Of a stretch of DNA of 60,041 nucleotides, positions 37,742 through 47,069 are shown one piece after another. Numbering within the stretch: position 1 is the first letter of the stretch; each line of letters opens with the position of its first letter. The translations under genes were made by a program, and so were the position numbers. The notes beneath the pieces are model-generated. The model saw only the letters and a list, made by a program, of their open reading frames with translations. It did no database searches and was not told where the DNA came from. This DNA is from Candidatus Firestoneibacteriota bacterium (GTDB lineage: Bacteria > Oederibacteriota > D2-FULL-39-29): positions 1 through 60,041 of the forward strand of contig CAITEH010000078.1 in NCBI GenBank assembly GCA_903891415.1. The letters are read 5' to 3'.

Positions 37742-39178
37742 ATGGAGATAATATTATTGCTCATAACCCTGCTTTTTGCGGGGGGCCTCTCCTTCTTTAT
37801 AAAAAAAGGGAGCTCTGCGGGCATGGTGACCCTGTCCGGGCAGATCATTGCGGCGGTATTTTCTTTCCTGCTTTGCGTAAGGGCCGCGGGCGGTGTTCCG
37901 CTTGAAGTGCTTAACTTCTTTTATATAGACGGCCTAAGCGCATTTTTCCTTTTACTTATAGCAGTTTCATCTATGGCCACAGCTTTTTATTCGCTCTGGT
38001 ATTTTAAAAACGATGAAAATACGGGTTTTTATTATTTTCTCTTTAATATTTTCGTATTTTCCATGTATTTTGTGGTTACCGTTAATAATCTTGGCATGAT
38101 GTGGATGGCCGTTGAGATAACAACTCTTGCTTCGGCTTTTCTGGTGGGGTACAGGAATAACAAAACTGCCGTGGAAGCCGCCTGGAAATACGTGATCATC
38201 TGTTCCGTCGGGATAACTCTGGCGCTTTTTGGGATCATACTTTTTTACTATACTGCGTCCTCTCAGACGGGCCTTAGAAATTTAAATTGGACCGAATTAA
38301 ATGCGGCGGGGAAATTTCTTGATCCTATGGTCGTAAAAGCTGCGCTGATCTTTATAATCATTGGTTTTGGGACCAAAGCCGGTTTGGCCCCGATGCATAA
38401 CTGGCTGCCGGATGCCCACAGCCAGGCCCCGACGCCGATAAGCGCTCTTTTGTCGGGAGTTCTTTTGAAGGCGTCTTTCTACGCGATAATCAGGTTTGTT
38501 ATCATTGCTTCAAAGAGCGTGGGTTTTTCTTTTTGCGGGAATATACTCGGGCTTTTTGGAATTATTTCTCTCGCGGTAGCCGCTTTTTTTATGCTTGTGC
38601 AAAAAGATATTAAGCGCCTGCTGGCCTATTCAAGCGTCGAACATATGGGTATTGTTTCCCTGGGCTTTTACTTTGGCGGTAAAGCGGGAATTTTTGGAGC
38701 GTTATTTCACGCGTTCAATCATGCTCTTGCAAAGTCGCTGATGTTTTTTTCCTCCGGAGTGATCATAAAAAAATACGGCACTAACAATATGCACCAGATC
38801 AAAGGCGCTCTGGAAGTCCTGCCTTTTGCGGCTTCGGCAGCTTTCCTTGGTATGTTCGCTATTGCCGGCCTGCCGCCCTTTTCAATATTTATGAGCGAAT
38901 TTACCGTGCTTTATGCGGGTTTTAAAAATGGTTTTTATTACAGTTCCTCGGCGCTCCTAATTTTTCTGGCGATAATTTTTGGGGCCCTGCTATTTCATTT
39001 TAGCAGTATGCTTTACGGGAAAAAACCTGCAAATATGTCTGCCTCCAAAGAGTCAGCCGGAATAACGGCCTTATTCGGCGTTATGCTGCTTTTTCTTTTG
39101 GCTCTGGGCTTTCATATCCCGGATTTCCTGAGAACACTTATTGGCGCTGCCTCAAATGTAATTTTTGGAGTGGAATGA
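37742..39178 (+). CDS. Hydrogenase-4 HyfF-like proton-translocating subunit
   Basis: 478 residues with about 14 TMs. It is an antiporter-type subunit with EITTLASAFLVGYRNNK, GFGTKAGLAPMHNWLPDAHS and LLAYSSVEHMGIVSLG; the Glu and Lys residues in these are the usual proton-path residues. The ATG is one base after the previous stop. With the HyfB-like subunit it gives the complex two ion-pump modules. Confidence 0.9.
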   Translation: MEIILLLITLLFAGGLSFFIKKGSSAGMVTLSGQIIAAVFSFLLCVRAAGGVPLEVLNFFYIDGLSAFFLLLIAVSSMATAFYSLWYFKNDENTGFYYFLFNIFVFSMYFVVTVNNLGMMWMAVEITTLASAFLVGYRNNKTAVEAAWKYVIICSVGITLALFGIILFYYTASSQTGLRNLNWTELNAAGKFLDPMVVKAALIFIIIGFGTKAGLAPMHNWLPDAHSQAPTPISALLSGVLLKASFYAIIRFVIIASKSVGFSFCGNILGLFGIISLAVAAFFMLVQKDIKRLLAYSSVEHMGIVSLGFYFGGKAGIFGALFHAFNHALAKSLMFFSSGVIIKKYGTNNMHQIKGALEVLPFAASAAFLGMFAIAGLPPFSIFMSEFTVLYAGFKNGFYYSSSALLIFLAIIFGALLFHFSSMLYGKKPANMSASKESAGITALFGVMLLFLLALGFHIPDFLRTLIGAASNVIFGVE

Positions 39179-39179
39179 G

Positions 39180-40760
39180 ATGCAATATCCGGAATTTTTA
39201 AAGCTACTTTTTGAAAAAACAGGAATTCAAGAAAGAGCCATCAGAGAAAACGGCAACGAAATATATATTGCCGCGACCGCAGGTAATTTCCGCGAGCTTT
39301 GCCTGCTGCTCCATACCGGTTTTTCTTCCCCCGTGATGCTGTATTTTGCGGAAGACAATATAGAGCTCCGGGGTGCGTATACTCTTTACTGCGGTTTTCT
39401 CGGGAAGAAAATTAAAAAATGGATATTTGCGGTACTTGATATCCCGAAAGAAAGTTCAAGTTTTCCCGGTATTTCAAAAGATGTGGTCTCCGCCCAGTTG
39501 TTCGAGCGGGAAATAAAAGAAATGTTCGGCTTGACGCCGGCAGGGAGTCCCGACACAAGGCGGCTCCGCCTGCATGATGAAATCTGGCCGGAAGGGTTTT
39601 ATCCTTTAAGAAAGGAATTTATAGGCCCGGTGGCGAGACAGAGCACGGGTAAAGAATATATTTTTGATAGAATTGAAGGAGAGGGAGTTTTTGAGGTGCC
39701 GGTCGGGCCGGTGCATGCCGGAATAATAGGCCCCGGCCATTTCAGGTTTTCAGTTGCGGGAGAGCCGATAATTAATCTTGAGCTGCGGCTTGGCTTTGCT
39801 CATAGGGGAGCGGAAAAGCTTTTTGAAGGGAAGCCGGCAGCTGACGCTCTGCGGCTTGCCGAATGTGTTGCCGGTGATGCGGCATTTGCGCATAGCCTGG
39901 CTTTTTCTCTTGCTGTTGAGAAAGCGGCAGGTTTAGAGGTAAATGAAGAAACAGGAATAAACCGGGCGCTCTGTCTTGAATTAGAGCGGCTATATAATCA
40001 TGCCGGCAGTATCGGAGGCATGGCGGTTGATGTAGCATTTTCTTATCCTTCTGCTCTGGCGGCCATTATTAAGGAAAATATTTTAAGGTTGAACGAAAGA
40101 CTGTGTAAGCATAGATATTTGAAAGGAGTTAATGGTATAGGCTGTTGCGAGCTGATAAAGGACAAAGAAGCCGGCCGCTATTTCCGGGAAAATCTTGGAA
40201 AAATAGAAGAAGATATTAAGTTGATGAAGAAAATCCTTTACTCCAGTGTTTCTTTTATGGACCGCGTTGACACTACAGGAATTGTCCACAAAAAGACCGC
40301 GGAGGACTTTGGTGTTACGGGGCTGGCGGCCAGAGCCGCGGGAATAGACCTGGATCTTCGCAGTATATTTCCCGGAGTGTATAAAAATACTTCTTTCGAA
40401 ATGATAAAATCTGAAAAAGGTGACGCGCTTTCAAGATTGAACGTGCGTTTTGGAGAAGCCGAAGTTTCCCTGCGTGTCCTGGGAGAACTCATAAATAAAA
40501 TAGCTCTAAACGGGCAGATTTGCGGGCCGGTTACGGTAAAAAAAGCAGGGTCCGGACTGGGGTTTGCCGAAGGGTGGAGAGGCCCGGTTATTTATTGGGT
40601 TAACCTTAACAAAAACGGGGTAATAGAAAGATGCAAGATCGTAGACGCGTCTTTTAATAACTGGCAGGCGCTTGCTTTGTGTGCGCCCGGCAATATTATC
40701 CCCGATTTTCCCGTCTGCAATAAAAGTTTTGATCTTTCCTATGCCGGAGGGGATCTGTGA
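39180..40760 (+). CDS. Hydrogenase-like large subunit lacking NiFe ligands (HyfG/NuoCD-like)
   Basis: About 526 residues. Residues 1-165 are a NuoC-like 30-kDa domain (LFEREIKEMFGL) and the rest is a NuoD/HycE-like large subunit (GPVHAGIIGPGHFRF, LRLGFAHRGAEKL). In [NiFe] enzymes the first ligand motif reads CGIC before FAHS; here it is A231-G-D-A234. The C-terminal DPCxxC is replaced by DASFNN. All four Ni-Fe cysteines are thus missing, as in energy-converting hydrogenase-related (Ehr) complexes. ATG 39180 follows GGAG by nine bases, so I prefer it to TTG 39165. It should not be a working hydrogenase. Confidence 0.87.
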   Translation: MQYPEFLKLLFEKTGIQERAIRENGNEIYIAATAGNFRELCLLLHTGFSSPVMLYFAEDNIELRGAYTLYCGFLGKKIKKWIFAVLDIPKESSSFPGISKDVVSAQLFEREIKEMFGLTPAGSPDTRRLRLHDEIWPEGFYPLRKEFIGPVARQSTGKEYIFDRIEGEGVFEVPVGPVHAGIIGPGHFRFSVAGEPIINLELRLGFAHRGAEKLFEGKPAADALRLAECVAGDAAFAHSLAFSLAVEKAAGLEVNEETGINRALCLELERLYNHAGSIGGMAVDVAFSYPSALAAIIKENILRLNERLCKHRYLKGVNGIGCCELIKDKEAGRYFRENLGKIEEDIKLMKKILYSSVSFMDRVDTTGIVHKKTAEDFGVTGLAARAAGIDLDLRSIFPGVYKNTSFEMIKSEKGDALSRLNVRFGEAEVSLRVLGELINKIALNGQICGPVTVKKAGSGLGFAEGWRGPVIYWVNLNKNGVIERCKIVDASFNNWQALALCAPGNIIPDFPVCNKSFDLSYAGGDL

Positions 40761-41269
40761 ACAATATTTTAAATATCGCGAGCTCCAGGATACTAAAAGG
40801 CATCGCCACCGAAGAACTTGACCTTTATGGAGCAGAGCTTAAAACAGAGATACAAAAGAAATTCAGCAGATCGCTTTTCATAAGGGAAGTGGATACCGGG
40901 TCCTGCGGCGCCTGCGAATCTGAGATAATTTCCGCGGGCAATCCGGTTTATGATATCCAGAGATTTGGAGTGGATTTTGTTGCCTCGCCGCGGCATGCGG
41001 ATGCGCTTTTAGTTACCGGCCCGGTCTCGCTTAATATGGCCACCGCGCTAAAGCGGACTTATGAAGCCATGCCTTCTCCTAAATTTGTAATTACCGCCGG
41101 TGATTGCGCCCTGGATGGCGGCCCGTTTAAGGGTTCTTATTATGTTGAAGGCGGAGCCGGCAGGATAATTCCCGTGGATCTTCACATCCCGGGCTGCCCG
41201 CCAAAACCTTTGGACCTGATGCTTGCCATTTTAAGTGCGGTAAAAAATCTCAATAATAAAAAGGCATAA
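40757..41269 (+). CDS. Hydrogenase-4 HyfI / NuoB-like small subunit
   Basis: 170 residues. It keeps the four cysteines that would hold the proximal 4Fe-4S cluster: C50 and C53 (DTGSCGACESE), C117 (GDCALDGG) and C147 (PGCPPKP). GTG start overlaps the previous stop by 4 bases after GGAGGGG. Electron transfer to or from this cluster seems possible although the partner large subunit lacks NiFe ligands. No ferredoxin-type HyfH subunit follows. Confidence 0.9.
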   Translation: MNNILNIASSRILKGIATEELDLYGAELKTEIQKKFSRSLFIREVDTGSCGACESEIISAGNPVYDIQRFGVDFVASPRHADALLVTGPVSLNMATALKRTYEAMPSPKFVITAGDCALDGGPFKGSYYVEGGAGRIIPVDLHIPGCPPKPLDLMLAILSAVKNLNNKKA

Positions 41270-41765
41270 AATTGTTATTTGTTTTTGCTGCTATTCACTC
41301 CCGCGATATTTATTGGAAAGGCCCCCATGCCATAATAAGAGATGCGAAAAAGCCGGTAAAAACCTTGAATAATCTTGACCAATATGTTTTTAAGTAGTAG
41401 TATTCTATATATGTAGAAAACAATGATTATTTCCTGCGAAGTTTTAGATGTTTTTTCAGGGGCCTTGCAGGGGTAAAACTTCCTTTTCAAATATTTTCTG
41501 AAATTACCATGCGAGCTGTCAGTACAGGTTACATTAAAAGCTTCAATTGCGGTTAACAGAAAAGTCATATAGGGATAATAGGTGCGGGCAGATAGCTAAA
41601 TAGCATATTGGGGACTATAAGAAAATACCGTATAGTGCAATAGAAATTCCCGCCTGAAAAAGCGGTCTTTTTTACAGTAATACCGGGAAAACTTATAGTT
41701 TTAGCAATATCTATTAAACAGAGTATACCCGGAAATAAAAAAAATACCCGGTTAAAGGAGTGATC
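41270..41765. other. Non-coding gap after the hydrogenase-like operon
   Basis: About 495 bases with no convincing gene; an open frame on the minus strand (41275-41568) lacks family features and a ribosome site. TTGACC (41375) and TAGTAT (41398) with a 17-base spacer may be a promoter for the cupin gene. A weak stem (CCGC...GCGG, 41650-41665) followed by TCTTTTTT may be a terminator. TACCCGG occurs twice just before the next gene. Confidence 0.4.
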
Positions 41766-43022
41766 ATGGCCAACAAAACAATTTCTGAAAGAGCATTTGA
41801 ACAGGGCGAGGGGATCTTAAGATTAGCTCCAAACTGGGTACCAAGATCTTTTTGCATCCCGGGAAGGCGGATCAAGCTTTATCCTTCGGATTATTACGCT
41901 TTTGGCGGCGAAAGAGGAGGTATTGACGAGAGATGGTTTTCTTCAACCACGCCTGCGGATAACGGCCCCTTAACCTCCGAAAATGAGGGACTTAGCTTTG
42001 TTGTATTTGAAGATAAAAAAACCATACAAAAAGTCCTTTTACTTGACGTGGTGAGCGAACTTAAAGGGGGGCTTATCGGGGAACGGCTTTGGGAAAAATA
42101 CAGGGGCTGGCCGATGTATTCAAAATTCTTTGATAATCAGGAACCTTTGCCGCATCATATTCATCATAGAGACGAGCATGCGGCGCTTGTTAATAAAATG
42201 GGCAAACCGGAAGCATATTTTTTCCCGCCGCAGGTAAATAATCATGGCGGGGATTTTCCATTCACCTTCTTTGGTTTTAATCCCGGCACGGCCAGGGAAG
42301 CTGTTCTGCAATGCCTGGTAAATTTTACAAAAGGAGATAACAGGATAACCGCGCTCTCTAAAGCGCACCGGCTGGAAGTCGGGACCGGCTGGAATGTTCC
42401 GGCAGGAGTGCTGCACGCACCGGGAAGCCTGTGTACCTACGAACCCCAGAAGGCTTCCGATGTTTTTGCGATGTACCAGTCCGTGATACAGGAAAGAAGG
42501 GTGGTGACGGAAGAATTATTATGGAAGGATACTCCCGCGGATAAAAAAGGCGATTTTAACCATCTGCTGGAAGTTATGGATTGGGAAAAGAATATAGACC
42601 CCTTATTTTACGAAAATAATTTTATGGCTCCTGTTCCCGTAAAACCGGTAAAAGAAATGAAAGGAGACGGTTATTTAGAGAACTGGATCTGTTATAAGGC
42701 CGAAGATTTTAGCGCGAAGGAACTTACAGTTTTACCCGGCAGAAGCGTTCTTATTAAGGACCGCGGGGCCTATGGAATGATCATGATGCAGGGCTTTGGA
42801 AAAATGGGGGTTTGGAATATAGAAACCCCGGCGCTTATCCGGTTTGGCCAGCTTACCAATGATGAATATTTTGTAAGCGAAAGCGCGGCAAAGAACGGGG
42901 TGAGGATCACCAACCTTTCAAAGACCGATCCTATAGTAATGCTTAAGCACTTTGGCCCTCAAAACCCGGACCTGAAATTATCCGTAAAACGGGCAAGAGG
43001 CCTTCCAAGTAAACAAATATAA
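41766..43022 (+). CDS. Cupin-type sugar isomerase-like protein
   Basis: About 418 residues. It has two cupin-like beta-barrel regions. The first carries HHIHHRDEHAAL near residue 134, a likely metal-binding His cluster, followed by HRLEVGTGWNVPAGVLHAPG, which recalls class I mannose-6-phosphate isomerases. No exact family name is certain. ATG at 41766 follows AAGGAG by six bases and is preferred to GTG 41760. Neighbouring genes for glycoside cleavage suggest a sugar-handling role. Confidence 0.7.
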   Translation: MANKTISERAFEQGEGILRLAPNWVPRSFCIPGRRIKLYPSDYYAFGGERGGIDERWFSSTTPADNGPLTSENEGLSFVVFEDKKTIQKVLLLDVVSELKGGLIGERLWEKYRGWPMYSKFFDNQEPLPHHIHHRDEHAALVNKMGKPEAYFFPPQVNNHGGDFPFTFFGFNPGTAREAVLQCLVNFTKGDNRITALSKAHRLEVGTGWNVPAGVLHAPGSLCTYEPQKASDVFAMYQSVIQERRVVTEELLWKDTPADKKGDFNHLLEVMDWEKNIDPLFYENNFMAPVPVKPVKEMKGDGYLENWICYKAEDFSAKELTVLPGRSVLIKDRGAYGMIMMQGFGKMGVWNIETPALIRFGQLTNDEYFVSESAAKNGVRITNLSKTDPIVMLKHFGPQNPDLKLSVKRARGLPSKQI

Positions 43023-43041
43023 AGGGTTGTGTCCCCGGGGC

Positions 43042-43069
43042 TTGACAAAACAAAAAATTATGCTAGAAT
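43042..43069 (+). promoter_or_regulatory. Promoter upstream of the structured RNA and GH3 gene
   Basis: TTGACA (43042-43047) and TAGAAT (43064-43069) with a 16-base spacer. The predicted start is about 20 bases ahead of the structured element at 43097. Confidence 0.65.
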
Positions 43070-43096
43070 CAATTTTAGAAAAAAAAGGAATAATTA

Positions 43097-43201
43097 AGGG
43101 CTATCTCAAACCTTTAAAGGTCGCTTTCATTCCATCCTTTTCAGGATGTTGAACGAAGCTTTAGATAGCCCTATTTTTTTGTCTAAGCAAAAAAATAGGG
43201 C
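43097..43201 (+). ncRNA. Candidate structured RNA or attenuator ahead of the GH3 gene
   Basis: A 10-bp outer stem (AGGGCTATCT at 43097-43106, AGATAGCCCT at 43163-43172) encloses two hairpins: ACCT-TTAA-AGGT (43110-43121) and a longer one (43123-43159) with an inner CATCC/GGATG stem. Seven T follow. A second perfect 14-bp stem, GCCCTATTTTTTTG with CAAAAAAATAGGGC (43168-43201), reuses the right arm and the T-run. The two folds exclude each other, as in termination switches. A small non-autonomous transposon with terminal repeats is the alternative. Confidence 0.5.
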
Positions 43202-43333
43202 AATTGAAAAATGGAAAATCTAACAATATATAAAGCTTGAAAATTGCGGTCTAATTTCTATTGTCTGTTCTCAAAAATAAGTATTTCGGTCTTTGTAATA
43301 TTTATCTATCAATTTATTTAAAAAGGAAAAAAT

Positions 43334-45508
43334 ATGACAATAAAAAAAGCACTCTATAAAAATAGTTCCAAACCCGTTCACGAACGTGTTGAAGACCTGC
43401 TTTCCAGGATGACCCTGGAAGAAAAGGTCGGGCAGATGGTGCAGGCCGACGGAAGAAGAGAACCAAAAAAAACTATCCGCAAGGTCCGTCCCGGAAGCAT
43501 GCTTCAGGTACTGGGCAGGGACGCCGACAAAGTTCAGAAGCTTTCTTTGAAAACAAGATTGAAAATACCGCTTATTCTCGGTATTGACGCTATTCACGGC
43601 CATTCCTTCAAAGCCGGAGCTACCATTTTCCCAACACAGCTGGGCCTTTCGTCCATGTGGAACACAACACTTCTTAAAAAAATGGGGCAGATCACAGCCC
43701 TTGAAATGAGCTATACCGGCGTGCACTGGACTTTTTCGCCGCTGCTTTGTATCGCCCGTGACGCGCGCTGGGGAAGAGTGGGTGAAACCTTCGGCGAGGA
43801 TCCCTATTTGCTCGGAGAATTCGCAAGCGCTTTGATAAAAGGTTATCAGGGAAAAGATCTTACGGACAGGCGGTCCATACTTGCCTGCGCGAAGCATTTT
43901 GCCGGCTACTCGGAAACCCAGGGCGGGCAGGACGCCTCGGAAGCGGACCTGTCGCTTAGAAAAATGAAAGCCTTCTTTTTACCGGCCTTCGAACGGGCGG
44001 CAAAGGAAGGCTGTGCTTCTTTTATGACGGCGTACCAGGCGATAGACGGTGTTCCCTGCTCAATAAATAAATATTTACTAACGGACCTTTTAAAAGAAGA
44101 GTGGGGTTTCAAGGGGATAATTGTCACCGACTGGAACTGTGTCGGGCGGCTGGAGTATGAACAAAAGATCTATAAAACTCTTGAGGAGGCATCAGCGGCC
44201 GCCGTAATTGCCGGAAATGACCTTATAATGTCCACGCCGGCTTTTTATCAAGCCGCTATCAATGCCGTCAAAGCGGGGCAGCTTGAGGAAAGCCTCATTG
44301 ACGAGGCCTGCAAGCGGGTACTTGCGCTTAAATTTGAGCTGGGATTATTTGAAGACCCGCGTTTTTCCGATGAAAAAAGAGGGAAGAAGATCATAGGGCG
44401 CGCGGCACACCGCAAGGTAGCGCTTTCTTGCGCGCGTGAATCTATCGTACTGCTGAAAAATGATAAAGCAGTTCTTCCTTTAAATAAAGCAAAATTGAAA
44501 ACTATCGCTGTGATCGGACCTAATGCCGATGACGTGCTTGCAATACTCGGTGACTGGACGCTCGGGACCGGACAGGCCTCTTCAGGGGAGCATCCCCGTA
44601 AAACTATCGTAACGGTGCTTGACGGTATAAAAAGTAAAGTGAAAAAGGGCTGCAAGGTCCTTTACGCGAAAGGCTGCAATATTATAGATACTTCCACAGA
44701 AATGATAGAGGAAGCGGTAACGGCCGCGGAAAAAGCAGATGTAATTGTTATGGTCCTGGGTGACCAGCTCCCTTACTATGGTGAGGTTAAGAGCACGGCC
44801 ACGCTTGAATTAATGGGAGCGCAAAAGCAGCTCTTTGAAGAGGTCATAAAAACCGGAAAACCGGTCATTCTTGTTCTGATAAACAGCAAGCCCCTTATTC
44901 TTACGGGGATCCTTGACAGGTGTGCCGCAGTTATCGAGGCCTGGAACCCGGCAATGCTTGGAGGCACCGCGATCGCAGAAGTTCTTTTTGGAGAGGTTAA
45001 CCCTTCAGGCAAGCTTACAATATCTTTCCCGAGGCACGCGGGGCAGATACCTGTATATTATAACAGGGTCCCCGGACAGCATAACAAAAATTATGCCGAC
45101 CTGACCCAGGAACCGCTCTTCCCGTTCGGCTTCGGGCTTTCCTATACCGCCTTTAGTTATGGAAAACTTCTTATTGCCAAAAAGAAAATCAAAGAAGGGG
45201 ACACGGTAAAAGCAAGCATTGAAGTGAAAAATACAGGAAAGAAAAAAGGTATTGAGATTGTGCAGCTTTACCTGAATGATAAAGCCACCACCGCGACCTG
45301 GCCCAGGAAAATACTCAAGGCCTACGCGCGGGTAATATTAAAACCCGGACAGAAAAAAACGGTTGAATTTGAGCTCCCCTATGAACAGCTCGCGTTCGTT
45401 AATGCTGCTGCCGAATGGGTTGTGGAACCGGGCGACTTCGAACTCCTCGCCGGCCCGAGTTCAAAAGATGCTGACCTGAAGAAAGCAGGTTTTACTCTGG
45501 TAAACTGA
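43334..45508 (+). CDS. GH3 family beta-glucosidase
   Basis: 724 residues. It is a glycoside hydrolase of family 3, cleaving beta-linked glucose or similar sugars. The TIM barrel starts ERVEDLLSRMTLEEKVGQM; the nucleophile Asp is in IIVTDWNCVG near residue 266; KHFAGYSETQGGQD is the conserved substrate loop. An alpha/beta sandwich domain follows (GDWTLGTGQ), then a C-terminal fibronectin-III-like domain (PFGFGLSYTAFSY). There is no signal peptide, so it acts in the cytoplasm on imported sugars. The next gene starts at its stop codon. Confidence 0.93.
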   Translation: MTIKKALYKNSSKPVHERVEDLLSRMTLEEKVGQMVQADGRREPKKTIRKVRPGSMLQVLGRDADKVQKLSLKTRLKIPLILGIDAIHGHSFKAGATIFPTQLGLSSMWNTTLLKKMGQITALEMSYTGVHWTFSPLLCIARDARWGRVGETFGEDPYLLGEFASALIKGYQGKDLTDRRSILACAKHFAGYSETQGGQDASEADLSLRKMKAFFLPAFERAAKEGCASFMTAYQAIDGVPCSINKYLLTDLLKEEWGFKGIIVTDWNCVGRLEYEQKIYKTLEEASAAAVIAGNDLIMSTPAFYQAAINAVKAGQLEESLIDEACKRVLALKFELGLFEDPRFSDEKRGKKIIGRAAHRKVALSCARESIVLLKNDKAVLPLNKAKLKTIAVIGPNADDVLAILGDWTLGTGQASSGEHPRKTIVTVLDGIKSKVKKGCKVLYAKGCNIIDTSTEMIEEAVTAAEKADVIVMVLGDQLPYYGEVKSTATLELMGAQKQLFEEVIKTGKPVILVLINSKPLILTGILDRCAAVIEAWNPAMLGGTAIAEVLFGEVNPSGKLTISFPRHAGQIPVYYNRVPGQHNKNYADLTQEPLFPFGFGLSYTAFSYGKLLIAKKKIKEGDTVKASIEVKNTGKKKGIEIVQLYLNDKATTATWPRKILKAYARVILKPGQKKTVEFELPYEQLAFVNAAAEWVVEPGDFELLAGPSSKDADLKKAGFTLVN

Positions 45509-46011
45509 TGAAAAAAAAGATAACCGTTTCGGATAAGATGCAAAAGAATTATACTTATTATCTTACCGAGCCGGAGGGAAAGAATTTTCACACGGGCTTC
45601 AAACCGGAACTTGCTCCAAAAAAGATGCTTCGCCTTGGTATTTTTGGCGGCAAATATATGACGGATTGCCTGAATGAATTCCCTGCTTCCTGGTTTAAAA
45701 AAGCTAAATTTTCTCCAAAATTCCATGATCCGGAACTGAATTTTTTTAAAGTGAACGCCTCGAAACCGCTTTCCTATTGGAAAGAAAAAGGCTGGCTCTA
45801 CAAGGAAGACCCGCGCGGCTGGTTTCAGTGGTACTGCAGGTATTACAGGGGCAGAAGATGTGTTGATGACGACCGGCAGATAAAAAGATGGAGGGCCTTT
45901 ACCAGGCATATCTCCCAATTAGTAAAACACTGCGCCCGCCGCGATTTCACCTGCCGCCCTGTCCAGCGGCAAGCCCTCCTCCATTGGTCCTACGACAGCA
46001 GAAAAAGGTAA
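45508..46011 (+). CDS. Conserved protein of unknown function
   Basis: 167 residues, not matched to a named domain by me. It is rich in aromatic and basic residues, with striking strings such as LGIFGGKYMTDCLNEFP, DPRGWFQWYCRYYRGRR and RQALLHWSYDSRKR. These look like a widely conserved hypothetical family. It shares the TGATG junction with the GH3 gene and so is co-transcribed, which may be chance. There is no signal peptide and no TM. Confidence 0.75.
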   Translation: MKKKITVSDKMQKNYTYYLTEPEGKNFHTGFKPELAPKKMLRLGIFGGKYMTDCLNEFPASWFKKAKFSPKFHDPELNFFKVNASKPLSYWKEKGWLYKEDPRGWFQWYCRYYRGRRCVDDDRQIKRWRAFTRHISQLVKHCARRDFTCRPVQRQALLHWSYDSRKR

Positions 46012-46081
46012 TTCTTTTACGTTATAGACCTTTACGAACTTTTATAGACTTTTATGGACAGCTTTAGCGTCGAGGCCAATG

Positions 46082-46897
46082 TTATAACTTCACAATTTGT
46101 CCCGGCACAATTCTCTTGAGCTCTCCTTCCAGCCTGAACCAGACCTCAACACCGGACCTGTTTTCCAGGCAGTTCATTTCCACCGAGCAGGACAGACTGC
46201 GCCAGGCAGTTACATAATTGTATATCTGCATATTAGTCGCGTACCAGATCTCCTTTCTTTTACCTGTAAGTTTTCCGAATTCTTCCATACGTTCCCAGTT
46301 GTTGTCACGCGGAAATTCATAACTATGGCCCCAGAGATAAAAAAGCTTCTCCTGGTTGGGGCTTTTCAGGAATTTCTCCCAGAGAGAAACGAAATCACCG
46401 CTCTGATGGCAGGTAACAGGCCAGTACATAAAGTCAGCCGGTAATTCAAAATTCTCATTTTTTGCCACGGGACGGCAATAAAGGATACCGGCAGCTTTCA
46501 GGACTTTTTTCACGCGTTCATCATCAGGCCCGCCGTAGGGAAGAGCCATACCGAGAATGGGGTAACCGGCTAAACTTTCAAGTACTCTCCTATCTTCAAC
46601 TACCTCAGAAAATATCATGCTGTCCGGTGAGCGCCAGAGGAAAGGGTGCGTGGCTGTATGGACCGCAACCTCGTGTCCCTTAAATAACCGTGCAACTTCT
46701 TTTGCCGAAACATAATTATACCTGACGGTCTTTTTGGCCCTGTTGATCAAGACCCCGCTATTTATATTAAAGGTCCCCTTTATTCCGTGCCTGTTAAAAA
46801 TAGCTATAAGCCGGCGGTCATGAATGGTCCCGTCATCCCAGCTGGTAGTAAGCGCCCCTACTTTCCCATTCGGCCAGGAAAAAACAAGTCTATTCAT
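46082..46897 (-). CDS. Polysaccharide deacetylase (NodB-like)
   Basis: 271 residues. A carbohydrate esterase 4 fold is indicated by LTTSWDDGTIHD near residue 20 (catalytic and metal-binding Asp pair) and HTATHPFLW near residue 76 (the HxxxH metal motif). It would remove acetyl groups from a GlcNAc-type polymer. There is no signal peptide, unusual for wall-directed members, so an oligosaccharide substrate in the cytoplasm is possible. It is convergent with the preceding gene and lies downstream of the large unknown protein on the same strand. Confidence 0.85.
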   Translation of the reverse strand: MNRLVFSWPNGKVGALTTSWDDGTIHDRRLIAIFNRHGIKGTFNINSGVLINRAKKTVRYNYVSAKEVARLFKGHEVAVHTATHPFLWRSPDSMIFSEVVEDRRVLESLAGYPILGMALPYGGPDDERVKKVLKAAGILYCRPVAKNENFELPADFMYWPVTCHQSGDFVSLWEKFLKSPNQEKLFYLWGHSYEFPRDNNWERMEEFGKLTGKRKEIWYATNMQIYNYVTAWRSLSCSVEMNCLENRSGVEVWFRLEGELKRIVPGQIVKL

Positions 46898-46949
46898 AAA
46901 ACCACCCCTTAAAGAGTGACAGTCACTCTTTTAATCTCGGTAGTTAAAA

Positions 46950-47069
46950 ATTGCTCAACGCAACACGCATAAGCACTTTAAAATATGAGATTGCTTCGTC
47001 GAAAGCTCCACCACAAAGCGTTGGTGGATTAACGACCTGCCTATCGGCAGACTCCTCGCAATGACAGCT
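46950..47069. repeat. Dispersed palindromic repeat, family A (diverged copy)
   Basis: It contains GAGATTGCTTCGTCG, a CTATCGGCAGA segment and the right end CCTCGCAATGACAG shared with copies at 52021 and 53036. The left terminus is not intact here. It lies between the deacetylase gene and the large unknown gene. Confidence 0.7.

Noticed and set aside
41275-41568. Open reading frame on the minus strand after the hydrogenase-like operon
   Set aside because: No ribosome site, no recognisable motif and uneven composition; treated as chance.
43097-43201. ANTAR target in the structured RNA ahead of the GH3 gene
   Set aside because: The six-base loops (TTTTCA and TCTAAG) lack the A at position 1 and G at position 4 of the consensus.
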